7,434 nt of DNA from Bacillota bacterium (GCA_023396555.1 JAEWWC010000227.1:1-7434), one strand, 5' to 3'; counted from the first letter of the stretch, positions 1 to 6,977 are shown. Numbers and translations are program-made. The notes: a model not told the origin generated them from the sequence alone.

Positions 1-4
1 AGGT

Positions 5-790
5 TTGGATTCCAAGAAAGTTCTTGTTACCGGCTCGACGCTGGGATTAGGGCGTGGAATCGCCGAAATGTTTGCTGATGAAGGGGCTCTGGTGATTATC
101 AACGGAAGAAGTGAGAAAAAGGTAAAGCAAGTCTGCGAAGAAATCACTGTCAAATACCCACATGCCAAACTGAAAGGCATTACGGGCGATGTTTCCAGCC
201 TCGAAGGAGTTCAGTCGTTGTATACAAAAAGCTCCGAGGGCGGCCCCATTGATATACTCATCAACAACACGGGCATTTATTTTGTCAAAGAGTTTGCAGC
301 GGTCACCGATGACGAATGGTTTAACATTTTTAATGTCAATATCATGAGCGTTGTTCGCCTTTGCCGTTTGGTGCTGCCGGAAATGCTCTCGCGCAACTCC
401 GGCAAGATAATCAATATCGCAAGCGAGGCTGGCCTGCGCCCCAATGCCGATATGGTCCATTATTCGGCGACGAAATCCTGCATGATCGGCTTGAGCCGCG
501 GTTTGGCGGAGCTGACAAAAGGGTCAAAGGTCACTGTCAATAGCGTGCTCCCCGTCGCGACATGGACCGAAGGCGTAGCCGATTATATCCGAGACATCGC
601 GAAGCGCGACGGCTGCACGGTCGAAGAAGCAAAGAAAAACTACTATTTGACGGGTCAGGACAGGGATTCGCTTATACAGCGCTTTCTGACTGTAGAGGAG
701 GTGGCGCAAACCGTTCTGTTCGCCGCCATTAACGACGGCATAAACGGGAACGCGATACTCATTGACGGCGGTACCATCAGGCATATATAA
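5..790 (+). CDS. Classical short-chain dehydrogenase/reductase (SDR), YvrD-like; 5' end possibly cut
   Basis: NAD(P)-dependent oxidoreductase of the classical SDR family, cytosolic, about 261 residues (the usual 250-265). Seen: cofactor motif TGSTLGLG (residues 9-16), acidic D62 in GDV, NNTG (87-90, normally NNAG), structural N112, catalytic S140, and YSATK with Y153 and K157, followed by a C-terminal IDGG segment. A basic residue (R35) in NGRSEKK after the second strand suggests NADP(H) rather than NAD. The stretch around 183-230 (TWTEGV, then a long helix and LIQRFLTVEEVA) and the ending GGTIRHI resemble the YvrD-type SDR group as I remember it; the substrate is unknown. Oddity: the usual PG after strand six is PV (183-184). 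The start used here is TTG. The codon before it (GGT) is in frame and open to the window edge, so the true start may lie outside. It is convergent with the second SDR. Confidence 0.9.
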   Translation: MDSKKVLVTGSTLGLGRGIAEMFADEGALVIINGRSEKKVKQVCEEITVKYPHAKLKGITGDVSSLEGVQSLYTKSSEGGPIDILINNTGIYFVKEFAAVTDDEWFNIFNVNIMSVVRLCRLVLPEMLSRNSGKIINIASEAGLRPNADMVHYSATKSCMIGLSRGLAELTKGSKVTVNSVLPVATWTEGVADYIRDIAKRDGCTVEEAKKNYYLTGQDRDSLIQRFLTVEEVAQTVLFAAINDGINGNAILIDGGTIRHI

Positions 791-806
791 ACGTTAGCGG
801 CTAAAA

Positions 807-842
807 GCAAAGGGGTAAGATCAAATGATCCCGCCCCTTTGC
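807..842. terminator. Hairpin terminator between convergent SDR genes, T-tail on the minus side
   Basis: A perfect 9-bp stem is formed by GCAAAGGGG (807-815) and CCCCTTTGC (834-842). GATC repeats inside the loop (818-821 and 828-831 region) can extend pairing. Read on the minus strand, the stem is followed directly by TTTTAG, so it is a good intrinsic terminator for the long minus-strand operon ending at 914. On the plus strand it lies 17 bases after the stop of the first SDR but lacks a T-run, so any action there would be weaker. Confidence 0.75.
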
Positions 843-913
843 CGGTGTTGACCCTCCGGGTCTACTGCCTGCCTTCTCAAGACGTTCTGTTTATTTTTCC
901 AATACCCAACCCA

Positions 914-1678
914 TTATTTCTCCTGATTGGGCTGCCCGTTCCATGCGGTCAGTCCGCCGTCAACCGGTATGTTGACGCCGCAGAGGTGGTCAGCGCTGTC
1001 CGATGCGAGATAGACGATCACATTGGCGCACCATTCGGGCTCGCACAGCCTCTTGTCCGGAATGTTCTTCCTAAAGCTTTCCAGCACCGCTTCGGTGCAC
1101 CCGGTCAGAAACATCGGCGTTTTAACCGCTGAGGGCGACACGATATTGACCCGCACCCCTTTTGCCGAATAGTCCATCGCCATCGCTCTGGACATCGCGA
1201 TAACCGCTCCTTTTGTGGCGCAGTAAAGTGACATATTATAATCGCCGCCCATTCCCGAAACAGACGATACGTTGATGACGGCGCCTTTTTGCTTCTCCAG
1301 CATATGGGGTATCAGCGCTTTGCTGGTGTTGAAGATACCGCGCACGTTGATATCAAACTGAAAATCATAGTCGTCCATGGGCGCATTATGCAGCAGCCCG
1401 ACTCTGAAAACCGCCGCACAGTTGACCAGCACATCGCAGCCTCCGTATTCCCGGACGAGCGCCTCAACGCCGGCTACTTCTCCCGCAACAGCCACGTTGG
1501 CCGCTTTTTTATAGAGCATCTCGTCTTGTGCCAGCGGCAGCAATTCGGCATATGCCGCTTCAAGCGTGTCGTCCTTCCAGTCAGTCATAAACACCCTGTC
1601 ACCCAACGCCAAAAAAGCCTTGGACGTTGCCTTGCCGATACCGCTTGCCGCACCCGTAATCACAACATTTCTCGCCAT
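914..1678 (-). CDS. Classical short-chain dehydrogenase/reductase (SDR), NAD-type
   Basis: Cytosolic NAD(P)-dependent oxidoreductase, 254 residues from the chosen start, normal for classical SDRs. Seen: TGAASGIG (8-15), D33 at the end of the second strand (TDW), which normally selects NAD(H), NCAA (86-89, where NNAG is usual), structural N111, catalytic S139 in NVSS, and YCATK with Y152 and K156, then VDGG near 239-242. The tail after VDGG is polar and slightly longer than usual. I chose the ATG at 1676-1678 because AGGGAGGA (1686-1693) sits 7 bases upstream; the longer ATG at 1694-1696 would overlap that site, and a GTG at 1679-1681 is also possible. It follows the binding-protein gene on the same strand after 137 bases and precedes the 807-842 terminator, so it is probably the last gene of the transporter operon. 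A role in oxidising or reducing the imported solute is inferred from position only. Confidence 0.93.
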   Translation of the reverse strand: MARNVVITGAASGIGKATSKAFLALGDRVFMTDWKDDTLEAAYAELLPLAQDEMLYKKAANVAVAGEVAGVEALVREYGGCDVLVNCAAVFRVGLLHNAPMDDYDFQFDINVRGIFNTSKALIPHMLEKQKGAVINVSSVSGMGGDYNMSLYCATKGAVIAMSRAMAMDYSAKGVRVNIVSPSAVKTPMFLTGCTEAVLESFRKNIPDKRLCEPEWCANVIVYLASDSADHLCGVNIPVDGGLTAWNGQPNQEK

Positions 1679-1685
1679 CACATTA

Positions 1686-1693
1686 TCCTCCCT
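1686..1693 (-). promoter_or_regulatory. Ribosome binding site that decides the start of the second SDR
   Basis: The minus strand reads AGGGAGGA here, 7 bases before the ATG at 1676-1678. This spacing favours that ATG over the in-frame ATG at 1694-1696, which would place the site inside the coding region. Confidence 0.7.
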
Positions 1694-1746
1694 CATATAG
1701 GCTCATGAGCTGACCTCAATTTATCGGTATCCATTTTGCAGGGACT

Positions 1747-1770
1747 CCCCCCTCTGACGTGAGAGGGGGG
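1747..1770. promoter_or_regulatory. Strong GC-rich hairpin between binding-protein and SDR genes
   Basis: CCCCCCTCT (1747-1755) pairs perfectly with AGAGGGGGG (1762-1770) around a 6-base loop. It lies 45 bases after the binding-protein stop and 68 bases before the ribosome site region of the SDR. Neither strand carries a T-run next to it, so it does not look like a full intrinsic terminator. An mRNA-stabilising or partially attenuating hairpin, protecting the upstream binding-protein message, is the likeliest reading, but this is inference. Confidence 0.55.
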
Positions 1771-1815
1771 CCGCACCCGCCTCATAAGTAATAACTCGAA
1801 GACTCCCCGTTGTTT

Positions 1816-3351
1816 TTATTCCCAGTTCGGTTCAAGCTTCAGTTCCGGCGGGAACTGTTTGGCGTATTCCTCAGCTTCTGCCCATGTAGAGCAGTTGAAG
1901 TCGAGGAAATACTCGTACAACGCCGCAAGATGCGCTTTTAAAGTATTAAGGTCGCCGCCGAATTTTTTAAGCTGCAGCACGTAATAATAATCGTGCTGTC
2001 CCAACTCTGTTCCGCCACCGGCGTGGCGGTCATATGTAAGGCCTTCCTCCTCGCACTTGGATAGCGATATCAGCTTGAAGTCGTACGGATACTGCGGGTT
2101 GTCGGTCTTCATCTGGCTCAGTATCTTCTCCAGATTATCCTTGGTCGGTCCGGCGTTATAGCCAGGATATTTGTCAATACCGGACGCCGCCGCCAAATCC
2201 GGAAGTTCTTCATTGCCATACACATCCACTTTTGCTGTCTGGAGCCTTTCGTCAGGCAGCGGATACCAGGCGCCCACACACATATCATACAGCATGGAGA
2301 CCATACGTCCGCCAAAGTACGGAATGGCGAAGCCGCAGGTAGCGAGGAACTTGCTATCAATAATATCCTGCGCCGTCGTCATCTCCATATCGCGGGACGC
2401 CGTATAAGGCCCGATGTTGAGACCGCGGTCTTCCAACGCCCGGAGAGCACCGGTGGTCTGGGAGTCGTTGGCGCCCCAGAAACCTTCATAGTCGGTTTGA
2501 ACCGCCAAGGATGCTTCAGCCGCGGTACGCCCGCCTTCATAGCCCCACTCACCGTACTGATGGCCCAGCAGTTCAATTTCCGGGTAGTTCTTCCACGCCT
2601 GGAAGACGGCCAGATTGATGTACACCGTGGACACGGTTGCCGCTGTCTTGCTGGCCTGATGATGGAGCAGCTTGGTCTTGCCGTTCTGTTTCATCTTCTC
2701 CATTAACACCATCAGCGGATAGAACGACTGTTCATCTGACATCGGCGTGTTGTCCAGCACCCAGTATGGTCCAAAGTCGCCGGGGAATATGTCAGCCGTG
2801 TAGCCGAAGTAAGTGGCGAGGAATACATGGTTCTCCTCCGCGAGTCTAGCCATCTCAGGCATCGCCGTCATCGACGGGCAGTTCAGCGTGATCGCCTTAG
2901 CGCCGGATGCGATCATGCTCTGCATGATCTCGATCCACTCCGCATCGGAGGTGGCTAGCGCGCTCTGGAACTTAAGGCCCAGCTGCTCGGCAGCCTGCTT
3001 GTTGGCCTGCAGCACCATCATCGCGTATTCCTGCTCAAGCTGGAACGTGATATGCCCCACCAGAAAGCTCTCGCCGGGCTCGGCGTTTTTATACTGCTGG
3101 GCCAGCTTCGCACGCAGTTCTTCCCGGCCAGCCTCGTCTTCAGGCACCACTAGGTTGTTAAAGTCGATCTCTTCCACTCCACCCTCGTCAGCCGGAGCCG
3201 GTTCTGTCGATGTCTCGTCAGCCGGAGCCGGTTCCGTCGACGTGTCAACAGCCGGAGCCGGTTCTGCCGTCTGGGGCGTGCAGCCTGCGAAAGATGCCAG
3301 CATGCTGACAACCAGCAGCATAACTACCAACAACATGAATCTTTTTCTCAT
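1816..3351 (-). CDS. ABC importer substrate-binding lipoprotein, sugar-type, enlarged
   Basis: Extracytoplasmic solute receptor that would deliver its ligand to the two permeases encoded upstream. The 511-residue product begins with MRKR, a hydrophobic stretch (about 6-20) and a lipobox SFAGC, with C24 the predicted lipidated residue. Next come three 10-residue TEPAPADETS-like repeats (29-58), a flexible acidic linker. The core from about 95 to 360 looks like a type-1 periplasmic-binding fold: FLVGHI (96-101), a helix with QANKQAAEQLGLKF, a strand around AKAITLNCPS (151-160), and FWGANDSQTTGALRALEDRG (291-310), the typical segment in this family. Length is the oddity: ribose/galactose-type proteins are around 300-350 residues, so roughly 130-150 residues at the C-terminus (rich in Tyr, Phe and acidic residues) are extra. 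The start is supported by AGGAGGT 5 bases upstream. The ligand cannot be read from the sequence. Confidence 0.9.
   Translation of the reverse strand: MRKRFMLLVVMLLVVSMLASFAGCTPQTAEPAPAVDTSTEPAPADETSTEPAPADEGGVEEIDFNNLVVPEDEAGREELRAKLAQQYKNAEPGESFLVGHITFQLEQEYAMMVLQANKQAAEQLGLKFQSALATSDAEWIEIMQSMIASGAKAITLNCPSMTAMPEMARLAEENHVFLATYFGYTADIFPGDFGPYWVLDNTPMSDEQSFYPLMVLMEKMKQNGKTKLLHHQASKTAATVSTVYINLAVFQAWKNYPEIELLGHQYGEWGYEGGRTAAEASLAVQTDYEGFWGANDSQTTGALRALEDRGLNIGPYTASRDMEMTTAQDIIDSKFLATCGFAIPYFGGRMVSMLYDMCVGAWYPLPDERLQTAKVDVYGNEELPDLAAASGIDKYPGYNAGPTKDNLEKILSQMKTDNPQYPYDFKLISLSKCEEEGLTYDRHAGGGTELGQHDYYYVLQLKKFGGDLNTLKAHLAALYEYFLDFNCSTWAEAEEYAKQFPPELKLEPNWE
3184..3269 (-). repeat. 30-base tandem repeat encoding the lipoprotein linker
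   Basis: The core gccggagccggtt recurs at 3191, 3221 and 3251, an exact 30-base period. The first two full units match at 25 of 30 bases; the third is partial, and ctcgtca at 3184-3190 is the tail of an earlier partial unit. The repeat stays in frame and encodes three successive 10-residue blocks of the type TEPAPADETS just after the lipidated cysteine. Such linkers typically hold the binding domain away from the membrane, and copy number could change by slippage. Confidence 0.9.
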
Positions 3352-3356
3352 CTTCT

Positions 3357-3363
3357 ACCTCCT
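3357..3363 (-). promoter_or_regulatory. Strong ribosome binding site of the binding-protein gene
   Basis: The minus strand reads AGGAGGT with 5 bases before the ATG at 3349-3351, within a purine-rich run. It is close to a perfect match to the 16S rRNA 3' end and is the best site in the operon, fitting the high expression expected of a binding protein. Confidence 0.85.
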
Positions 3364-3505
3364 TTTCTTCCTTTCAGAACAGGTTGATCATATGAATAGA
3401 ACCGATTACTATTTGTGTCGCTCACCTCCTCATGCCTATCTTGATGGCTGTCCCGGCTGCCGTTTTCACATAACTGGGGCAGTCAAAGTATTTAATCGCG
3501 TATCC

Positions 3506-4486
3506 TTACTTGATGACCTTGATCTTTTTTCTGTCTGTGGTGACAATGCTCATGATGATGGCGATCGCGCCGAAGACGATGACCTGTATATCCTGCCCAA
3601 ACCCCATTGTCAGCAAGCCGGTCTGGGTCCACGTGATGATGATGACGCCCAGCAGCGTTCTGTGAGGGCCGCCCACGCCACCGGTCAGAGCCGTTCCACC
3701 AGCCACCACGCTCGCAAACAGCGGCAGCGTCATGTCCGCGCCGATAGCCACAGACCCGCCGCCCATTTGGGCCATATAGAGTATGCCGGCCAGCCCGGCC
3801 AGCAGGCTTGATAGCATGAACACGGTTGTTCTCGTTCTGCCGACATTGATGCCCGAATGAGCCGCGGCAGCCGGATTGCCGCCGATTGCAAAGATTCGCC
3901 GCCCGAACGGAGTGATCACCGAAATCAGCGTGCTGATGATCAGTACCGCGATCGCCCAATAGAATATTGACGGCAAGCCACCGACGAACGTGATAGACAG
4001 GCTTCTGAACACCTCGTTTTCCATCATCCTCAGGAAGCCCTGTGACATATACAGCGCCACGCCGTCGATAACAATGGATATCCCCAGTGTGACCAAAAAG
4101 GACGGCACCTTGAGCTTCGTAAATATGAGCCCGTTGATGAGACCGATCAATACGCTCACCGCCAACGCCACAGGCACCACCCATAGGCCGATCTTATCAA
4201 TGTAGGTAACGCATAGCAGCGCAGAGAATTTCAGCACGCTCACAACAGAGAAGTCAAAAGATCCCATCATGATGACGAACGTAAGCCCGCATGCCGCAAT
4301 GAGGAAGTAGGACATGGAGTAAACCAGCGAAACGATGCCCTGATACTGAAGAAAGAAGGGATTAATCAGCTGGAAGCCGGTGATCAGCACCACCATCACC
4401 ACAACGGCAATGATGAGAGACATGTTGTCTCCAGTCCACCGCCTGAACTGAACAGATTTGCCGTCACATGCCGCTTGCTTCATCAT
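3506..4486 (-). CDS. ABC importer permease, RbsC-type (second permease)
   Basis: Integral membrane subunit of a sugar-type importer (BPD_transp_2 family), 326 residues. About 8-10 hydrophobic segments are visible, roughly at 23-40, 53-75, 82-96, 103-123, 130-148, 173-192, 220-240, 254-268, 277-295 and 300-317. Family-like motifs: GSFDFS (75-80, corresponding to GGIDLS in RbsC), PSFLVTLG (128-135), FAIGGNPAAAAHSGI (199-213), which is probably the cytoplasmic loop contacting the ATPase, and GGTALTGG (263-270) followed by GGPHRT. The gene begins inside the stop of the upstream permease (ATGA overlap at 4483-4486), so translation is probably coupled. GGAGGT (4490-4495) lies 3 bases from this ATG but 6 bases from a second ATG at 4481-4483, which may be the real start. 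It differs clearly from its neighbour, so the pair should form a heterodimer. The N-terminal 20 residues are polar and variable. Confidence 0.93.
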   Translation of the reverse strand: MMKQAACDGKSVQFRRWTGDNMSLIIAVVVMVVLITGFQLINPFFLQYQGIVSLVYSMSYFLIAACGLTFVIMMGSFDFSVVSVLKFSALLCVTYIDKIGLWVVPVALAVSVLIGLINGLIFTKLKVPSFLVTLGISIVIDGVALYMSQGFLRMMENEVFRSLSITFVGGLPSIFYWAIAVLIISTLISVITPFGRRIFAIGGNPAAAAHSGINVGRTRTTVFMLSSLLAGLAGILYMAQMGGGSVAIGADMTLPLFASVVAGGTALTGGVGGPHRTLLGVIIITWTQTGLLTMGFGQDIQVIVFGAIAIIMSIVTTDRKKIKVIK

Positions 4487-5454
4487 GTTACCTCCACCCC
4501 TCCCTTGTTGAGGCTCCTTGAGCCCACGATTATCGACACAATCAGCATCAGTCCTACCAGCAGCTCAATCACCTGAGGTGGAAGCATCGCCACATTCAGC
4601 CCCCGAATCAGCACGGTGAGCGTGATCGAGCCCAGTATTGTTCTTTGCGGGCCGCCGCTCCCCCCCATCAACGGAGTACCGCCGAGTATGATGGCTACCA
4701 GCGGCTCGTTCATCGTGTTCAGACTCAATTCCACCGGCACCGAACCGCCCAGATGCTGGAACAGCACGATGGAACTGATACCGGTAAAGAGTCCGCTCAG
4801 CGTGAACACCAGCACTTTCAATTTGTTTACCCGGATACCCGCCATGTGAGCCCCCTCTTCGTTCGCGCCGATGGCATAGAAGTAAGGCCCCAGAACGGTA
4901 CGCTTCATCAGAAATATGGCCACAGCCAGTATGGGAATGGACCAGAGGAGCGCGGTGGGAATCACAGGTAGCAATTTGGCTGTGATAAACTCGTATCCCT
5001 TCACCGAACGGGGGTATCCTCCCGAAAGCATCGCCGTAACGCCCCAGTAGGTGATCATTACGCTGAGCGTCAGTATGAACGAGGGAATGCGGGCTTTGGC
5101 CTGTATCACGCCGATCATCAGCCCCGTCAGCACGCCTAGAATGGGAAATGCCAGTATTGCGACCAGCCCCACAATGGGAACCAGCATCCATACCAATACG
5201 CCTCCCAGCATCCATATCCCGACAAACGACAAATCAAGCGAGCCGGTGGTCATCACGATGGAAGGCCCGACTGCAAAGAGCATCAGCCTGACGAACTGCT
5301 TCAGCATGGCTTCTATATTCAACCCTGTCAGAAACCTGTCCGAATACAACGCTGCAAAACCCACGAAGAATATAATGAAGATCAGCAGCACCGGGTAGGT
5401 CCTGAACGACTTTAATATGGCCGATAATACATTTTGGGGAACCTTATTTTTCAT
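4483..5454 (-). CDS. ABC importer permease, RbsC-type (first permease)
   Basis: Integral membrane subunit of the same importer, 323 residues, about 8-10 hydrophobic segments (for example 21-37, 55-70, 76-95, 97-117, 126-144, 169-183, 213-233, 251-262, 273-286, 294-310). Motifs: GSLDLS (71-76), PSFILTL (124-130), YAIGANEEGAHMAGI (193-207), which is the likely ATPase-contact loop, and GGTPLMGG (258-265) followed by GGPQRT. The GGP-x-RT signature is shared with the second permease, so the two are paralogues within the locus. The start ATG overlaps the ATPase stop (ATGA, 5451-5454), with GAGGTG 8 bases upstream. Its last codons (GGG GTG GAG GTA) double as the ribosome site of the next gene. The usual family member acts as a homodimer; here a partner permease is encoded directly downstream. 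Confidence 0.94.
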   Translation of the reverse strand: MKNKVPQNVLSAILKSFRTYPVLLIFIIFFVGFAALYSDRFLTGLNIEAMLKQFVRLMLFAVGPSIVMTTGSLDLSFVGIWMLGGVLVWMLVPIVGLVAILAFPILGVLTGLMIGVIQAKARIPSFILTLSVMITYWGVTAMLSGGYPRSVKGYEFITAKLLPVIPTALLWSIPILAVAIFLMKRTVLGPYFYAIGANEEGAHMAGIRVNKLKVLVFTLSGLFTGISSIVLFQHLGGSVPVELSLNTMNEPLVAIILGGTPLMGGSGGPQRTILGSITLTVLIRGLNVAMLPPQVIELLVGLMLIVSIIVGSRSLNKGGVEVT

Positions 5455-6977
5455 ATCGATATCACCTCGTTGAACTCATCAATGCTGAGGATGCCGCTGA
5501 TCCTGCCGCCCCGGACATAGATGATCCTGTCGCACAGCAGGGAATATTCCTTCGGATCATCACTCACCAGCATCATCGATATCCCCCGCTCCTTCATCTT
5601 CAGCGTGGCTTCATATATATCCGTTCTGGCGCCCACGTCGATGCCAATCGTCGGGCCTTCCAGCAAGAAGATATCGGGGCTCCTTTCAAACCACTTGCCC
5701 ACAGACACCTTCTGTTTGTTGCCGCCGCTGAGCGAATAGCACTCGGCCCGATAACCCGTCGTCTTGATACGCAGGCTGCCGATGATCTCCTCGGCCATTC
5801 TTTTTTCCGCCCTGAAGTTGATGGTACGGGTCAGCTTCCGGCTTATTTTGGGGATGTTGAGAATTGATATATTCTTGGCGATGGACCAGTTTAAAAAGAG
5901 CTCCTTACCGGTCTCGCCGGAAAAATACCCCACACTCCGTTTCAGCCTCACATGCGGGGGGTCATTGGCTCCGGCTTTTTTTCCGTTTATTTTCAGCTCT
6001 CCTTTATCAAAGCTGGTCAGCCCCGCGATAGAGCGCAGTATCTCGCTCTGCCCCGCGCCCGCTGTTCCGAACAACCCTATGCATTCGCCTTTATGCAAGT
6101 CAAACGAAACGTCGTAATAGCAGCCGTTTTTAGTGATATTGTCCGCTTTGAGTATCAGCTCACCCGGTTCTGCCGGTTGGCGGGCCTTGCCCTTCTCCAG
6201 ATCCACGGATTCCTTGCCGACGATGACCCGGAACAGATCCTCCTCGGACAGTCTCTCTTTTTTCATGTCGTAATTGGCAACCACCTTGCCGTCCCGCAGC
6301 ACGTGTATTCTGTCCGTGAACTCCATGACCTCGTGCATGATGTGGGAAACAAACACAAAGGATACGCTGCTTTTCATATTGATGATCTGTTTGAACAGCT
6401 CCTGACGTTCCTCTATTGCCAGAGGAGCCGTAGGCTCATCCAGAATGATGACCAGCTCGGCGCCTTCACCGTGTTCCAGCCTCAAGCTGACAATCGCCCG
6501 CGCTATTTCGATCATCTTCTGCGTTGACAGCGGCAGTGCATACATATAGTCATCAATGGAGCAGTTTATCCGGAATTCCTTAAGTACCTCGCCCGCATAC
6601 CCCTTCATTTTTCCGATTTGCAGCGTTTTGGCTCTTTTATATCGGTCTTCATTTCCCAGGAATAGAAACTGGTACACCTTAAGGCAGGATACGACACCTT
6701 TTTCCTGATACACTATGCCGATGCCTCTTTTTGCGGCCTCCTTCGGATTTTTTGGAAAAGGCACTTCCTTTCCTTTGTAGAGCAGCTTCCCGCAGTCAGG
6801 GGGGAAAACCCCCGCGAGAATTTTCATCAAAGTCGATTTCCCCGCGCCATTCTCACCCACAACGCCGACAATTTCATTTTTACGTATTGCCAGACTGATA
6901 TCATCAAGTGCGCGGACGACCCCGCCGAAAGTCTTCGTCACGTTCTTAATTTCAATAATGAAATCACTCTCGGGCAT
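5451..6977 (-). CDS. ABC importer ATP-binding protein with two fused NBDs, RbsA/MglA-type
   Basis: Cytoplasmic ATPase that powers the importer; 508 residues, two tandem nucleotide-binding domains, as in RbsA, MglA and LsrA. NBD1 (about 7-255): Walker A GENGAGKST (41-49), Q91, Walker B LVIILDEPT (175-183), H212 in VSHIM. The signature position, however, reads LPLSTQK (148-154) in place of a canonical LSxGQ. NBD2 (about 275-505): Walker A position GTAGAGQSE (304-312) lacks the lysine, as is common in this family; signature LSGGNKQK (416-423) is canonical. Its Walker B reads LLEGPT (438-443), with the Asp changed to Glu and the catalytic Glu to Gly, and the switch-His position is Asp in VSDDP (471-475). 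The ATG has AAGGAG 7 bases upstream. It is the first gene of the operon and overlaps the first permease by 4 bases. Confidence 0.95.
   Translation of the reverse strand: MPESDFIIEIKNVTKTFGGVVRALDDISLAIRKNEIVGVVGENGAGKSTLMKILAGVFPPDCGKLLYKGKEVPFPKNPKEAAKRGIGIVYQEKGVVSCLKVYQFLFLGNEDRYKRAKTLQIGKMKGYAGEVLKEFRINCSIDDYMYALPLSTQKMIEIARAIVSLRLEHGEGAELVIILDEPTAPLAIEERQELFKQIINMKSSVSFVFVSHIMHEVMEFTDRIHVLRDGKVVANYDMKKERLSEEDLFRVIVGKESVDLEKGKARQPAEPGELILKADNITKNGCYYDVSFDLHKGECIGLFGTAGAGQSEILRSIAGLTSFDKGELKINGKKAGANDPPHVRLKRSVGYFSGETGKELFLNWSIAKNISILNIPKISRKLTRTINFRAEKRMAEEIIGSLRIKTTGYRAECYSLSGGNKQKVSVGKWFERSPDIFLLEGPTIGIDVGARTDIYEATLKMKERGISMMLVSDDPKEYSLLCDRIIYVRGGRISGILSIDEFNEVISI

Noticed and set aside
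850..862. Small hairpin GACCC-TCC-GGGTC after the second SDR
   Set aside because: A 5-bp stem with a 3-base loop and no adjacent T-run; the stronger hairpin at 807-842 explains termination better.
1701..1710. Perfect 10-base palindrome GCTCATGAGC upstream of the second SDR
   Set aside because: It is a single short palindrome without a nearby promoter or a second copy, so an operator role cannot be supported.
1696..1737. A 13-codon minus-strand frame just before the second SDR, ATG at 1735-1737, stop overlapping the upstream ATG
   Set aside because: It is too short and has only a distant GGAG; coincidence is more likely than a leader peptide.
3348..3425. A 25-codon GTG-started frame overlapping the binding-protein start by ATGA
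   Set aside because: There is no ribosome site at a proper distance before the GTG, and the peptide (basic, low complexity at its end) mostly reflects the purine-rich ribosome site of the real gene.
2813..3811. A 332-codon open frame on the plus strand
   Set aside because: It lies antisense across the binding-protein gene, the spacer and the second permease, has a low-complexity Ser/Ala/Asp/His-rich product with no domain, and no ribosome site. It is a shadow of the real genes.
3492..4184. A 230-codon open frame on the minus strand within the second permease
   Set aside because: It is an alternate frame of a gene with clear permease motifs; the product is Arg/His/Gly-rich without membrane segments.
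5952..6527. A 191-codon open frame on the plus strand
   Set aside because: It is antisense to the well-supported ATPase, and its product shows no recognisable motif.
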